A stretch of 64,000 bases of DNA from JACRAV01 sp964571235 (GTDB taxonomy: Bacteria; Zixibacteria; MSB-5A5; GN15; FEB-12). Of this stretch, positions 25,420-33,367 are shown piece after piece. The notes under the pieces were generated by a model that saw only the letters and a program-made list of their open reading frames with translations, made no database searches and was not told the origin of the DNA. The position numbers were made by a program, and so were the translations under genes. The stretch lies in the NCBI GenBank assembly GCA_964571235.1, contig CAZNAI010000003.1, positions 682,001-746,000 on the forward strand, written 5' to 3'. Each line of letters opens with the position of its first letter. Positions within the stretch are counted from its first letter, which is position 1.

Positions 25420-25629
25420 GTGGCTGAAAACAAAGTTGCATTGAAAATGGTTGTCGACGGCAAAGAGCGGGACGTCACCTTTGAGGAACTCGCGTTGTCG
25501 AACAATCTTGCCCAAGAGGCGCTGGTGCGTCTCTTGATCGAAAAGAAGTTGATAAGCGCAAAAGAACTGCTTGAGTGGATTGAAAAGGTCAAGCAGGAGC
25601 GCTATCGCGAACTTCCCGGAAAGGGATGA
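25420..25629 (+). CDS. 69-residue protein of unknown function
   Basis: A small charged, helical, cytoplasmic protein starting at GTG 25420, with GAAAGGA nine bases upstream. The sequence includes MVVDGKERDVTFEELALSNN and IEKKLISAKELLEWIEKVKQ. The second half looks like a helix-turn-helix hairpin of the LIEKKLISxxEL type that ends many coiled-coil proteins. No family is named. It starts an unknown three-gene run with the two frames that follow within a few bases. Confidence 0.7.
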   Translation: MAENKVALKMVVDGKERDVTFEELALSNNLAQEALVRLLIEKKLISAKELLEWIEKVKQERYRELPGKG

Positions 25630-25632
25630 GCA

Positions 25633-26118
25633 GTGACCGCCGCACCGGAGCACACCCGTAGAGATTCAGCAGAGGTTGCGCCGCACGATTACGACGGACC
25701 CTCGCTTGAGTGGACGGTGCATCCGGTCAAACGCAGGCCGTGGGTGTCGGTGGCAGTCAGTATGTTTATCGTCGTTGTGGTTGTATTGGTTCGGATCACC
25801 ACCGAGTCGCAGGCGTTTGCGGTGCTGGCTATGATTGTCATGGCCGCTTCACTGGCGAAATTCTATTTTCCGACGAAGTATCGCCTGGACTGCAAGGGGG
25901 TGACGGTGAAAACAACAACCCAGACACTTGTCAAAGAATGGAAATTGTACCGGAGTTGTTATCCCGACAAGAACGGCATATTGCTCTCGCCGTTTGCGGG
26001 CACATCGCGGCTTGAGAATTTTCGCGGGATCTACCTGATGTTTCAGGATAATAGTGAGGCGGTCACGGCGTACTGCAAAGAGCGTATTGCGGCCAATCCG
26101 CAAGGCGGGGCGGCATGA
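25633..26118 (+). CDS. two-span membrane protein of unknown function
   Basis: A 161-residue protein: acidic N-terminal tail, two adjacent membrane helices (about residues 38-55 and 59-78) and a C-terminal soluble domain (KYRLDCKGVTVKTTTQTLVKEWKLYRSC...LENFRGIYLMF) with a PH-like beta pattern resembling bacterial PH/YcxB-type domains. GTG start at 25633, three bases after the previous stop. The next gene begins inside its stop codon (ATGA), so they are coupled. Confidence 0.72.
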   Translation: MTAAPEHTRRDSAEVAPHDYDGPSLEWTVHPVKRRPWVSVAVSMFIVVVVVLVRITTESQAFAVLAMIVMAASLAKFYFPTKYRLDCKGVTVKTTTQTLVKEWKLYRSCYPDKNGILLSPFAGTSRLENFRGIYLMFQDNSEAVTAYCKERIAANPQGGAA

Positions 26119-26573
26119 GCATTTTTCGCGACGCCATGAAGCTCCCCGAACAAGGGCCGCTTCCCGAAGAAGAACAGGTGGTGCTTGAGAAAGTGGCGAA
26201 GAAAGTGGTCGAGAAATCGATGACGGTGCCGGCGATCGTCTTTTTGGAGTCGGTCAAGCCGCTGAACTTTGTCGGGTCACAGGCGATGGTCTTTTTCGAG
26301 CCGATTGTTCAGTCGCTCTTCAATTTGAAAGACTACGACACGTTTCGCTCAGCTTTGGAAAAGCGTCAGACACTTGAGATTTTGATTCAAAAGATCGAAG
26401 CGATGGACGCCGTGTCGCAGGAGCGAGAAAAGCGGGTGAAGGCGTTTATGAAGGAAGAAAAGAAGAAGTGGAAATGGTACCAGCGGTATCTGGGCGTTTT
26501 CTTGCCGAAGGTGACTATTCCTGATGATGTGCTGAATGGTCCCAAGCCAGCCGAGCCGAAGGGCGACATGTAA
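26115..26573 (+). CDS. hypothetical protein, probably membrane-associated
   Basis: A 152-residue protein with an acidic helical start (PEEEQVVLEKVAKKVVEKS), a moderately hydrophobic centre (VPAIVFLESVKPLNFVGSQAMVFFEPIV) and a strongly basic amphipathic segment (KRVKAFMKEEKKKWKWYQRYLG). That pattern suits an interfacial helix lying on the membrane. No family is recognised. It overlaps the upstream gene by four bases and ends 30 bases before the CorA gene, so the whole run 25420-27583 may be one operon. Confidence 0.72.
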   Translation: MSIFRDAMKLPEQGPLPEEEQVVLEKVAKKVVEKSMTVPAIVFLESVKPLNFVGSQAMVFFEPIVQSLFNLKDYDTFRSALEKRQTLEILIQKIEAMDAVSQEREKRVKAFMKEEKKKWKWYQRYLGVFLPKVTIPDDVLNGPKPAEPKGDM

Positions 26574-26602
26574 ACGATTCGGATTATCGAGAGGGTGTAG
26601 CG

Positions 26603-27583
26603 ATGCGCGCGCATTACGAAATCAAAGACGGAGCGGTGGTAGAGTGCAGTCCCGAACGCGGCAATATTGATGTCTTTTCGGCGCCCGATGAAATCGAAAA
26701 GTCGTATCTGGTAGAGACGCTCGGATTGGATCGCCACGATCTTGAGTCGGCTCTCGACCCCGACGAAATCTCCCGCGTCGAGTTTATCCCCGAACATACA
26801 TATATCGTCTGGAAGCGGCCGGACAATGTCACCACCGACCAGCAGGTCAGGTTCGGCGTTTCAACCGTCGGATTTGTTCTGCGCGAGAATAAGCTGACGA
26901 TCATTCTTGGCTCGGGTGGGATTCCATTCAGTGACCGTGAGTTTCAGAAGGTATCGACTCTCAACGGCGTCATCCTGCGCTTCTTTTTGAATATTGTCCG
27001 GCATTACTTCGGCCACCTGAAGGCGATCAAGATGATCAACGTCGATCTTCAGGCCAAGCTGAGCACGTCGATGGAGAACAAGTACTTTCTCCAGATGTTC
27101 GCCCTTTCCGAGAGCCTGATCTATTATCTCAACGCGGTTGAAGAAAATGCCTCGGTGCTCAGCAAGATACGTTCCAACTCAGCCAAACTTGGGTTGACTG
27201 AAGAGCAGATCGAAATGCTCGATGATATCATCATCGAACACACGCAGTGCCTGCGTCAGACACAGATTTTCAGCTCGGTGCTTTCAGGACTCATGGATGC
27301 GCGCGGCAATTTGATCAATAATAACATGAACGTCCTTTTGAAGAATTTGACGCTGATCAACGTTGTATTCCTGCCCCTGAATCTCCTGGCCAGTATCGGG
27401 GGAATGTCCGAGTATAGCGCCCTCACCCAGGCGTTTGATTGGCGAATTTCCTATTCACTATTTGTGCTGGCGATGATTGTCATCGGTTGGATGACCTGGT
27501 ATGGGTTGACACGCCGAATTGACCGGACGCAGGTTCCGCGGCGCCGTCGACCGCGCTGGGCGCCTAAACTGCGAAAAGGGTAA
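26603..27583 (+). CDS. CorA-like divalent cation transporter with GMS in place of GMN
   Basis: A 326-residue CorA/2-TM-GxN family protein: a large cytoplasmic alpha/beta domain, a long stalk helix (about 140-255) and two membrane helices at the C-terminus (about 247-266 and 283-300). Family members form pentamers that conduct Mg2+ or other divalent ions. The selectivity motif that ends the first helix is usually YGMN; here it is GGMSE (Gly267-Met268-Ser269). A subgroup of CorA homologues with GGMSE does exist as far as I recall, so the protein may be functional but differ in ion choice. The C-terminus is very basic (RRRRPRWAPKLRK). Confidence 0.88.
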   Translation: MRAHYEIKDGAVVECSPERGNIDVFSAPDEIEKSYLVETLGLDRHDLESALDPDEISRVEFIPEHTYIVWKRPDNVTTDQQVRFGVSTVGFVLRENKLTIILGSGGIPFSDREFQKVSTLNGVILRFFLNIVRHYFGHLKAIKMINVDLQAKLSTSMENKYFLQMFALSESLIYYLNAVEENASVLSKIRSNSAKLGLTEEQIEMLDDIIIEHTQCLRQTQIFSSVLSGLMDARGNLINNNMNVLLKNLTLINVVFLPLNLLASIGGMSEYSALTQAFDWRISYSLFVLAMIVIGWMTWYGLTRRIDRTQVPRRRRPRWAPKLRKG

Positions 27584-27587
27584 CCGG

Positions 27588-28172
27588 CTATTTATCGCCG
27601 GACTTAGCGGCTTTGTCTATTTCGGCGAGTTTGAATAACTCGATTGAGAGAGCGAGTTGTTCAGCGAACGGCGATTTCATCCCCTTCAAATACACCAGTT
27701 CACCCTCGGCCTTGGCAAGTTCGCCTAAGGCCAAATATGTTTCCGCGCGATACTCCCGGGCCTGCGCGAAGTTAGAATCCAGTGTTAGTGCGCGGCTGTA
27801 CGCGGCCAGTGATTCGTCGAGTTTGCCCAATTTGCGATAGCAGTACCCGAGGTTGTTGTGAGCTTCCTTCATCTCGGGATTGAGCTCAATCGCCTTCAGA
27901 AGATCTTTGACCGCCTTTTCGTATTCTTTGCGGACTTTCGCATCCGATGTCGCGCGATAGTTGTACGCAAAGGCCGAGTCACCCTTTAGCGCTATATCTT
28001 TGGAGTGTTGGATACGTTTGACGGCGCTGTTGTAATGGTCGGTGGCTTTTGCTGAATTTTCGGTCGCTTGTTCTTCGGGCGTTTTTTCATTTGAGCCGAT
28101 GGCAAAAATGGATGATGGTAAGAAGAGACCAAGGGCTATCAATAATCCGGTCATATTCAGAAGCCGTTTCAT
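27588..28172 (-). CDS. small secreted TPR protein
   Basis: A 194-residue exported protein with signal peptide (about 1-25, cleavage near IFA-IG) and two to three TPR units (ELNPEMKEAHNNLGYCYRKLGKLDESLAAYSRALTLDSNFAQAREYRAETYLALGELAKAEGEL in compact form, residues 95-165). It lies four bases from the CorA gene, tail to tail. Likely a periplasmic binding or assembly partner; the partner is unknown. Confidence 0.88.
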   Translation of the reverse strand: MKRLLNMTGLLIALGLFLPSSIFAIGSNEKTPEEQATENSAKATDHYNSAVKRIQHSKDIALKGDSAFAYNYRATSDAKVRKEYEKAVKDLLKAIELNPEMKEAHNNLGYCYRKLGKLDESLAAYSRALTLDSNFAQAREYRAETYLALGELAKAEGELVYLKGMKSPFAEQLALSIELFKLAEIDKAAKSGDK

Positions 28173-28263
28173 AGGGACTCCGCTCTAAAGTGTTGATATC
28201 ATCTTAACACCAGCAAGTAGCAATTGTTTCGAAGGTGGTAAGGTCGATAGTCTAACTAAGAAA

Positions 28264-28434
28264 CGCCCTTCGACTCCGCTCAGGGCGACGTTCCGATCAG
28301 CGCAACATCAGGTTGGTATGCGAGTACGCTTTGGCAACCATGTTTTTCTCGTGTGCTGGGAAACTGAATAGTGTCAAACAGCACATTCGATGGGCGCGTT
28401 AGCGTCGGGCTGAGCGGAGTCGAAGCCCGTTCTC
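28264..28434. repeat. 171-bp element, copy 1
   Basis: Begins CGCCCTTCGACTCCGCTCAG (then GGCGACGTTCCGATCAGC) and ends with GTCGGGCTGAGCGGAGTCGA followed by AGCCCG, so its two ends are inverted copies of each other. Copy 2 at 33197-33367 has the same ends at exactly the same distance but a diverged middle of 102 bases. No reading frame of note. Fills most of the gap between the TPR gene and gyrB. Confidence 0.65.
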
Positions 28435-28437
28435 ATT

Positions 28438-28463
28438 GGCGTCAGGCCAGGAGGCCTGACGCC
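28438..28463. repeat. GGCGTCAGGCC palindrome at the gyrB 3' end
   Basis: A perfect 11-bp stem GGCGTCAGGCC-AGGA-GGCCTGACGCC, eight bases beyond the gyrB stop. No T-run follows on the minus strand, so it is more likely an mRNA-stabilising or REP-like hairpin than a classical terminator. Confidence 0.7.
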
Positions 28464-28471
28464 ACGTGATT

Positions 28472-30418
28472 TCAAATATCCAAATTCCGCACGTACTGCG
28501 CGTTCTGCTCAATGAACTCTCTGCGCGGACCGACCTCGTCGCCCATCAATTTGGTGAACAAGTGGTCGGCTTCGGCGGCGTCGTTGAGCGCTACTTGCAG
28601 AAGTGTCCGGGTCTCGGGATCCATCGTCGTTTTCCAGAGTTGCTCCGGATTCATTTCTCCAAGACCCTTGTACCGCTGAATATTCACGCCCGTATCAGGC
28701 ATTTTTTTGAGCAGTTTGTCGCGCTCATCATCGGAGTAGGCATAGATTTCGGACTTGCCGTGCTTGAGCCTGTAAAGCGGCGGCTGGGCGATGTAGATAT
28801 ACCCCAGATCGACCAGATCGCGCATGTATCGGAACAAGAAAGTCAGAATGAGCGTGCGGATGTGCGAGCCGTCGACATCGGCGTCAGTCATGATGATGAT
28901 TTTGTGGTAACGCGCCTTGCTGGCGTCGAAATCCTCACGGATCCCGCAACCCAGCGCGGTAATAAGAGCACGGACTTCGTCGTTACCCAAGATTTTGTCG
29001 ATACGGGCCTTTTCTACATTGAGAATCTTTCCCTTAAGCGGCAAGATCGCCTGGAAACGCCGGTCGCGTCCCTGTTTGGCGGAGCCGCCGGCCGAGTCCC
29101 CCTCGACGATATATATCTCGCACGATTCCGGATCGGACTGCGAGCAGTCTGCCAGTTTACCGGGGAGGGCGGCGGTATCAAGCGCCGTTTTGCGCCGGGT
29201 CAGTTCTTTGGCTTTGCGGGCCGCTTCGCGAGCCATGGCGGCCATCATCAGTTTGTCGACAATCTTTTTGGCGACCGACGGATTTTCTTCAAAGTGCGCG
29301 GTCAGATATTCGTTGCAGACCGATTCGACAATACCCTTCACGTCGGAGTTGCCGAGTTTGGTTTTGGTCTGGCCTTCAAACTGAGGGTCCCGCACACGCA
29401 CTGAAACAACAGCGGTTAGCCCCTCCCGGGAGTCATCGCCGATGAGCGAGAAGTTCTCTTTTTCTTTTTTGAGCAGATTAAACTTCACCGCGTAGCTATT
29501 GATCGAGCGGGTCAGCGACGTACGGAAGCCGGTTAAGTGCGTGCCGCCTTCGATCGTGTTGATGTTGTTCACGTACGAATAGACCGACTCGGAGTAGCCG
29601 TCGTTGTATTGCACCGCTATCTCGACAAAGACGCCGTCTTTCTCTTTCTGGAAATAGATCGGTTTGTTAAAAATCGGCGACTTGTTTTCGTTGAGATATT
29701 CGACAAAGGCCGCCAGGCCGCCTTTGTATTTGAACGAGACTTCTTTATTGGTACGGTGATCGACCAGATCAATCGTGAGTCCCTGATTCAAAAAGGCCAG
29801 CTCGCGCAGGCGGGAAGCGATGATATCAAACTTGAATTCGATCTTGCCGAAAATCTCGCTGTCGGGATAGAACGAAGTCTTCGTGCCGTTCTTTTTCCCT
29901 TTGCCCGTCGGTTTGACTTTGGCCACCGGGTCGCCGCGACGGTATTCCTGGCGGTGCACGACTCCCTCGCGGGTGACTTCCACCCAGCACCACTCGGAAA
30001 GTGCATTGACCACCGACACACCCACGCCATGCAGACCGCCGGAGACTTTGTACGATTCGTGATCAAACTTTCCGCCGGCGTGGAGTGTTGTCATGACTAC
30101 TTCAAGCGCCGAGACTTTTTGTTCGGGGTGAATCTCAACGGGAATACCGCGGCCGTTATCAGTCACGGTAATCGAATTATCTGTTCCGATTTCGACGGTG
30201 ATCTGATCGGCAAACCCGGCCATTGACTCGTCGACCGAGTTATCAACCACTTCATACACCATATGGTGCAGACCGCGCTGGCCGACATCGCCAATATACA
30301 TCGCCGGGCGACGGCGCACTGCTTCCAGTCCTTTGAGGACTGTGATCGTCGTGGCGTCGTAGTTGTGGCCGGGACCTTTTTCTTTTTTGGTATCCGTCTC
30401 GGGGATTTCAGTCGCCAT
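28472..30418 (-). CDS. gyrB: DNA gyrase subunit B
   Basis: A 648-residue type II topoisomerase B subunit, the ATPase half of gyrase that introduces negative supercoils. GHKL ATPase motifs: EVVDNSVDESMAG, TDNGRGIPV and SGGLHGVGVSVVNALS. The TOPRIM domain has EGDSAGGSAKQGRDRRFQAILPLKGK in short pieces and the metal-binding DADVDGSHI. Length is normal for a gyrase B without the proteobacterial insertion. Its start overlaps the DUF721 gene by 11 bases. ParE cannot be excluded outright, but the sequence and the DUF721 neighbour favour GyrB. Confidence 0.95.
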   Translation of the reverse strand: MATEIPETDTKKEKGPGHNYDATTITVLKGLEAVRRRPAMYIGDVGQRGLHHMVYEVVDNSVDESMAGFADQITVEIGTDNSITVTDNGRGIPVEIHPEQKVSALEVVMTTLHAGGKFDHESYKVSGGLHGVGVSVVNALSEWCWVEVTREGVVHRQEYRRGDPVAKVKPTGKGKKNGTKTSFYPDSEIFGKIEFKFDIIASRLRELAFLNQGLTIDLVDHRTNKEVSFKYKGGLAAFVEYLNENKSPIFNKPIYFQKEKDGVFVEIAVQYNDGYSESVYSYVNNINTIEGGTHLTGFRTSLTRSINSYAVKFNLLKKEKENFSLIGDDSREGLTAVVSVRVRDPQFEGQTKTKLGNSDVKGIVESVCNEYLTAHFEENPSVAKKIVDKLMMAAMAREAARKAKELTRRKTALDTAALPGKLADCSQSDPESCEIYIVEGDSAGGSAKQGRDRRFQAILPLKGKILNVEKARIDKILGNDEVRALITALGCGIREDFDASKARYHKIIIMTDADVDGSHIRTLILTFLFRYMRDLVDLGYIYIAQPPLYRLKHGKSEIYAYSDDERDKLLKKMPDTGVNIQRYKGLGEMNPEQLWKTTMDPETRTLLQVALNDAAEADHLFTKLMGDEVGPRREFIEQNAQYVRNLDI

Positions 30419-30764
30419 GCGGGGCGGTTCCTTTCTCCTGGCGTACCAGTCGTAATTTGCGCACGGACTTGCCGAAGCTTTGTCCGCGAATTTTTTCCAA
30501 AATCATTTCCGAATCAAGCGACAGTTTCTGCCGCCAGAGATCGTCGTTGACCGCGACATGCACGACGCCGTCTTCGAATTTATACGCGCGAGTGTGACGG
30601 GCGTAATGTTCGCCGACAATTTCCGGCCAGCGCGCGACCACCTGCCACCCGTGGTAATTTTTCAGATACCCGAGTTTGCCGATCACGCTTTCGATCACGC
30701 CGCCGACTAAGGCGGGGCGGGATTTTGTATCGGTAGAATTGCGGTGTCGCGAAGTAGCTTGCAT
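30408..30764 (-). CDS. DUF721 (DciA-like) protein
   Basis: A 118-residue DUF721 protein: VIGKLGYLKNYHGWQVVARWPEIVGEHYARHTRAYKFEDGVVHVAVNDDLWRQKLSLD in short, which matches the KH-like domain of DciA, the loader or operator of the replicative helicase in bacteria lacking DnaC. In many genomes it sits between recF and gyrB; recF is absent here. The ATG at 30764 lies nine bases from a TACCTT -10 box, so the mRNA may be nearly leaderless. Confidence 0.85.
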   Translation of the reverse strand: MQATSRHRNSTDTKSRPALVGGVIESVIGKLGYLKNYHGWQVVARWPEIVGEHYARHTRAYKFEDGVVHVAVNDDLWRQKLSLDSEMILEKIRGQSFGKSVRKLRLVRQEKGTAPHGD

Positions 30765-30773
30765 TACATATGT

Positions 30774-30802
30774 AAGGTACCAACGGGGGGTGGTATTTGC
30801 AA
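30774..30802 (-). promoter_or_regulatory. putative promoter of the DUF721-gyrB operon
   Basis: On the minus strand TTGCAA (30802-30797), 17 bases, TACCTT (30779-30774). The predicted start is within about three bases of the DUF721 ATG. Confidence 0.45.
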
Positions 30803-30953
30803 GCAAAAAACTCGATCTATGCCGTTGGGGGACAGCCATTTGCGGCGATGTGATCGGGGTGTTTTTGGGGTATTTTGCGATAGGCGAAATCGCTACGCGA
30901 GAAAGTCATTCCGGTTTGAAAAAGAGAGGGAATAGTGGATATTGGGGGAGAGG

Positions 30954-31748
30954 ATGTGGAATGAAAACGAAAGCTGGAAAAATGCTCTTATGAAATATTC
31001 AGCGGCAATAGCTCTCTGCCTTTGTGGCGCTTTGATTGCGATTTCGCCGGGGTCAATTCGAGCTGCGGATCGCTCTAGGTTAGAGTTCATTAAACCAAAC
31101 GTTGTCGATTCAGCGTGGCTCTGGAGCCATGTGTACTACACACAGAGTCCACTCCAAAAGGGAAAATATCAGATACTAGTGCGGAACTACGAAGAATCGA
31201 AAAGGTTTCTTCCGATTTGGGAGGAGTCCTTTATGCGTCTGAATCTATGGTCTCAATCTTATTTCGATAAACACATTCGCATCCTAACCGCCGGGATTGA
31301 CACCGCTAAGTGGGAAGGTCGAAACGAGCTACGATTCACTATAAGCTACGATTATGTCTTTGATTGGGTAAGACTTCGTTGTGTGGATCGGTTTGTTGTA
31401 GGCGTTGACTCTGCACTAACTACCTTGAAGGTTGAGGACATTGTTAATTCGTCAGGGCCAGGCATGCTAGTTGATGCCAACTTCAGTCGGCCCGTACTTA
31501 TCACTCGCGTACGACCATCAACAACGATTGCGTCTCGCAAGGCAATAGAAGGTGCACTCAAGCGAAATTGCTCGAATGAGAAAACAACTTTCAAAGCTAC
31601 GCTGTCGATTCTTCAAGATGGGTCGGACATAGTTGCGAGCATGAGGTCGGACGATTCCATTAAACCACTATGTGCTGAGTACCTGCTTTTCGACAAAAAA
31701 TATTCAGGTTTGAGCGAATGCCCTGAGGAAACAGTCATCTTTGAATAA
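30954..31748 (+). CDS. secreted protein of unknown function in a low-GC patch
   Basis: A 264-residue protein with a signal peptide (hydrophobic KYSAAIALCLCGALIAI, cleavage near IRA-AD). The mature part is rich in aromatic and charged residues with a beta-like pattern (FTISYDYVFDWVRLRCVDRFVVGVDS) and has a few Cys. I recognise no domain. The ATG at 30954 follows GGGGGAGAGG; an internal ATG at 30990 begins exactly at the hydrophobic segment and is the alternative. Base composition is visibly more AT-rich than in the genes around it, which suggests later arrival. A sorting-tail remnant follows its stop. Confidence 0.6.
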   Translation: MWNENESWKNALMKYSAAIALCLCGALIAISPGSIRAADRSRLEFIKPNVVDSAWLWSHVYYTQSPLQKGKYQILVRNYEESKRFLPIWEESFMRLNLWSQSYFDKHIRILTAGIDTAKWEGRNELRFTISYDYVFDWVRLRCVDRFVVGVDSALTTLKVEDIVNSSGPGMLVDANFSRPVLITRVRPSTTIASRKAIEGALKRNCSNEKTTFKATLSILQDGSDIVASMRSDDSIKPLCAEYLLFDKKYSGLSECPEETVIFE

Positions 31749-31863
31749 GAATACTTGGGACGGGCGCGATGATCAGGGGCGCGAGGTGGCCAGCGGGGTG
31801 TATCTGTATCGCCTGACCGCAGGCGGCGTGACGCAAGAGAAGAAGATGGTGTTGGTGCGGTAG
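31714..31863 (+). pseudogene. remnant of a FlgD-like C-terminal sorting domain
   Basis: A frame open from 31714 to TAG at 31861-31863 encodes WDGRDDQGREVASGVYLYRL then TAGGVTQEKKMVLVR, the last 35 or so residues of the FlgD Ig-like/secretion-tail domain found at the end of many exported proteins in the FCB group. Nothing upstream in this frame belongs to such a protein: a stop lies at 31711 and the preceding gene is in another frame. It is therefore the 3' stub of a lost gene, or a tail that the upstream gene lost by frameshift. Confidence 0.75.
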
Positions 31864-32245
31864 CCAGCCATATGGCTGGACCTTGGGGCTTCGCCGCTTT
31901 GTATTCAGAGTAAGTGCGTCATTGGATACGGGTTGATGATCCAAGGCGTCGTGTCTCGTCTCCGCTCGACACGACGGTGGAGGGGGAGACGATTGGTAGA
32001 CGGTTGCCATACGCTGTATTCGCTCGGATACTGAAAGATGATTTTCCTCTTAACAATGTCAAACCCATGTTGAGATTGATCGCTTGGTCACTAATCGAAA
32101 CGGCCTTCTTCGTCGCCTCGAGCGGAGTCGAGAGGAGACGCGGTGGATATCAGTCAGACACGCCGTGTCTCGTCTCCGCTCGACACGACGAATAAACGGA
32201 ATGTGATTTAATCAACAGCGCCCTAGACACTATGTTTATGACCTC
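31864..32245. repeat. 382-base gap of palindromic repeats
   Basis: No gene. Contents: CCAGCCATATGGCTGG with GGGGCTTCGCCGC (31864-31899), twin of the insertion in pth; GTCGTGTC...GACACGAC (31948-31977); and an 80-bp unit (32111-32190) opening CGTCGCCTCGAGCGGAGTCG and closing CGCTCGACACGACG, with 75 of 80 bases identical to 32568-32647. Confidence 0.75.
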
Positions 32246-32548
32246 GTGAACCCATGCGTTTACACACTCCGTTGTGCTGATAACAGTCTGTACACAGGCG
32301 CAACGAGCAAATTGGATCGCCGACTTGTGCAACATGCGTCAGGCGAGGTAAAGGGATTTACTTCTTCTCGACTCCCCATCGTTCTTGTGTTCATGGCGCA
32401 CTTCCCGACCATGTATGAGGCTGGTGTCGCGGAAAAAAAAGTGAAACGCTGGTCACGAGCGAAGAAGGAAGCACTGATTCGCGGCGACGAGAAGGCATTA
32501 CACGAACTTGCTTCGTGCAAAAACTCATCGCATTTCTCGAAAAAGTAG
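32246..32548 (+). CDS. GIY-YIG domain protein (UPF0213-like)
   Basis: A 100-residue single-domain GIY-YIG protein: CVYTLRCADNSLYTGATSKL supplies the paired strands, RRLVQH the catalytic Arg helix, and EKKVKRWSRAKKEAL the C-terminal helices. The YhbQ/UPF0213 group are small nucleases or nuclease-fold proteins of uncertain role. The usual catalytic Glu position is occupied in MYEAGVAEKKVKR. The start is GTG 32246, with no clear ribosome binding site. It lies between two copies of the same 80-bp repeat, which suggests a link with repeat-rich mobile DNA, though GIY-YIG proteins of this group are common chromosomal genes. Confidence 0.85.
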   Translation: MNPCVYTLRCADNSLYTGATSKLDRRLVQHASGEVKGFTSSRLPIVLVFMAHFPTMYEAGVAEKKVKRWSRAKKEALIRGDEKALHELASCKNSSHFSKK

Positions 32549-32567
32549 AATCTCATGGCCCGCTTTT

Positions 32568-32647
32568 CGTCGCCTCGAGCGGAGTCGAGAGGTGACGCGC
32601 CGGATATCAGTCAAACACGCTGTGTCTCGTCTCCGCTCGACACGACG
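32568..32647. repeat. 80-bp repeat unit, copy 2
   Basis: Opens CGTCGCCTCGAGCGGAGTCG and closes CGCTCGACACGACG; it differs from 32111-32190 at five positions. The left part contains CTCGA..GCGGAGTCGAG and the right part GTGTC...GACAC, so each half can fold. Confidence 0.8.
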
Positions 32648-33196
32648 GTGAACGAGCAACAGAGCATGTCGAACCCGCAGGGGTTTCGATTTACAAAGAC
32701 TGGTCTCTGAACCGGGACAATGGAAGTGGTCGAATTGTGGATGGTACGAGGGAAGAAGAGATGGACCACGGGAAATTGACGCGATTGAGATTTGAGGGTA
32801 GCGGTCGGATTAAGGGATCCCACAGCAAGCTGTGGGGCACCGAAGAGAACCAATGCGCGAATGCCTATCAATTTTCATACAAATCTCATGTAGTCAACGA
32901 ATCGGCAAGTTCTGGTATGAAGACCTCGATACACAACTCGCCTATGTTACGAAATCCTGCCGTGCAATTTTACTACAAGATCTATGCGACGACGTCACAA
33001 TCCCGAAAATACCCGAATCATCACAACCGCCACTGCAATAACCAATTGCGATCAAAGAAAACAATTCGTGAAATGCAAAAGTGTACAAACGAAGCCAAAA
33101 AGAAACCCACCATAATTGGTGATCCACATAGAAAAAGAAAAGTGTCGAAACCGCAGGGGTATAGACCTACAAAGGAGAGCTACACAAACAAAGAGA

Positions 33197-33367
33197 CGCC
33201 CTTCGACTCCGCTCAGGGCGACGTTCCGATCAGCTCGACCGTGGTTAGCGCGTGGGTGCAGTTCTGCTACTCTTCGTTCGGTAGTAGCATCGACGAAAGG
33301 CCTTCGTCAAATCAAGAATTGGATGAGCGCGTCAGCGTCGGGCTGAGCGGAGTCGAAGCCCGTTTCT
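33197..33367. repeat. 171-bp element, copy 2
   Basis: Ends match copy 1 at 28264-28434 (left CGCCCTTCGACTCCGCTCAG, right GGGCTGAGCGGAGTCGAAGC) and both copies are followed within 10-25 bases by a GCGTCAGG/CCTGACGC palindrome. The interior, also 102 bases, is mostly different but keeps GATCAGC at its left and GCGCGT(T/C)AGC at its right. Confidence 0.65.

Noticed and set aside
28466..29404. 312-codon frame antisense to gyrB
   Set aside because: Complement of the conserved gyrB coding sequence, without start signals; typical long antisense frame in GC-rich coding DNA.
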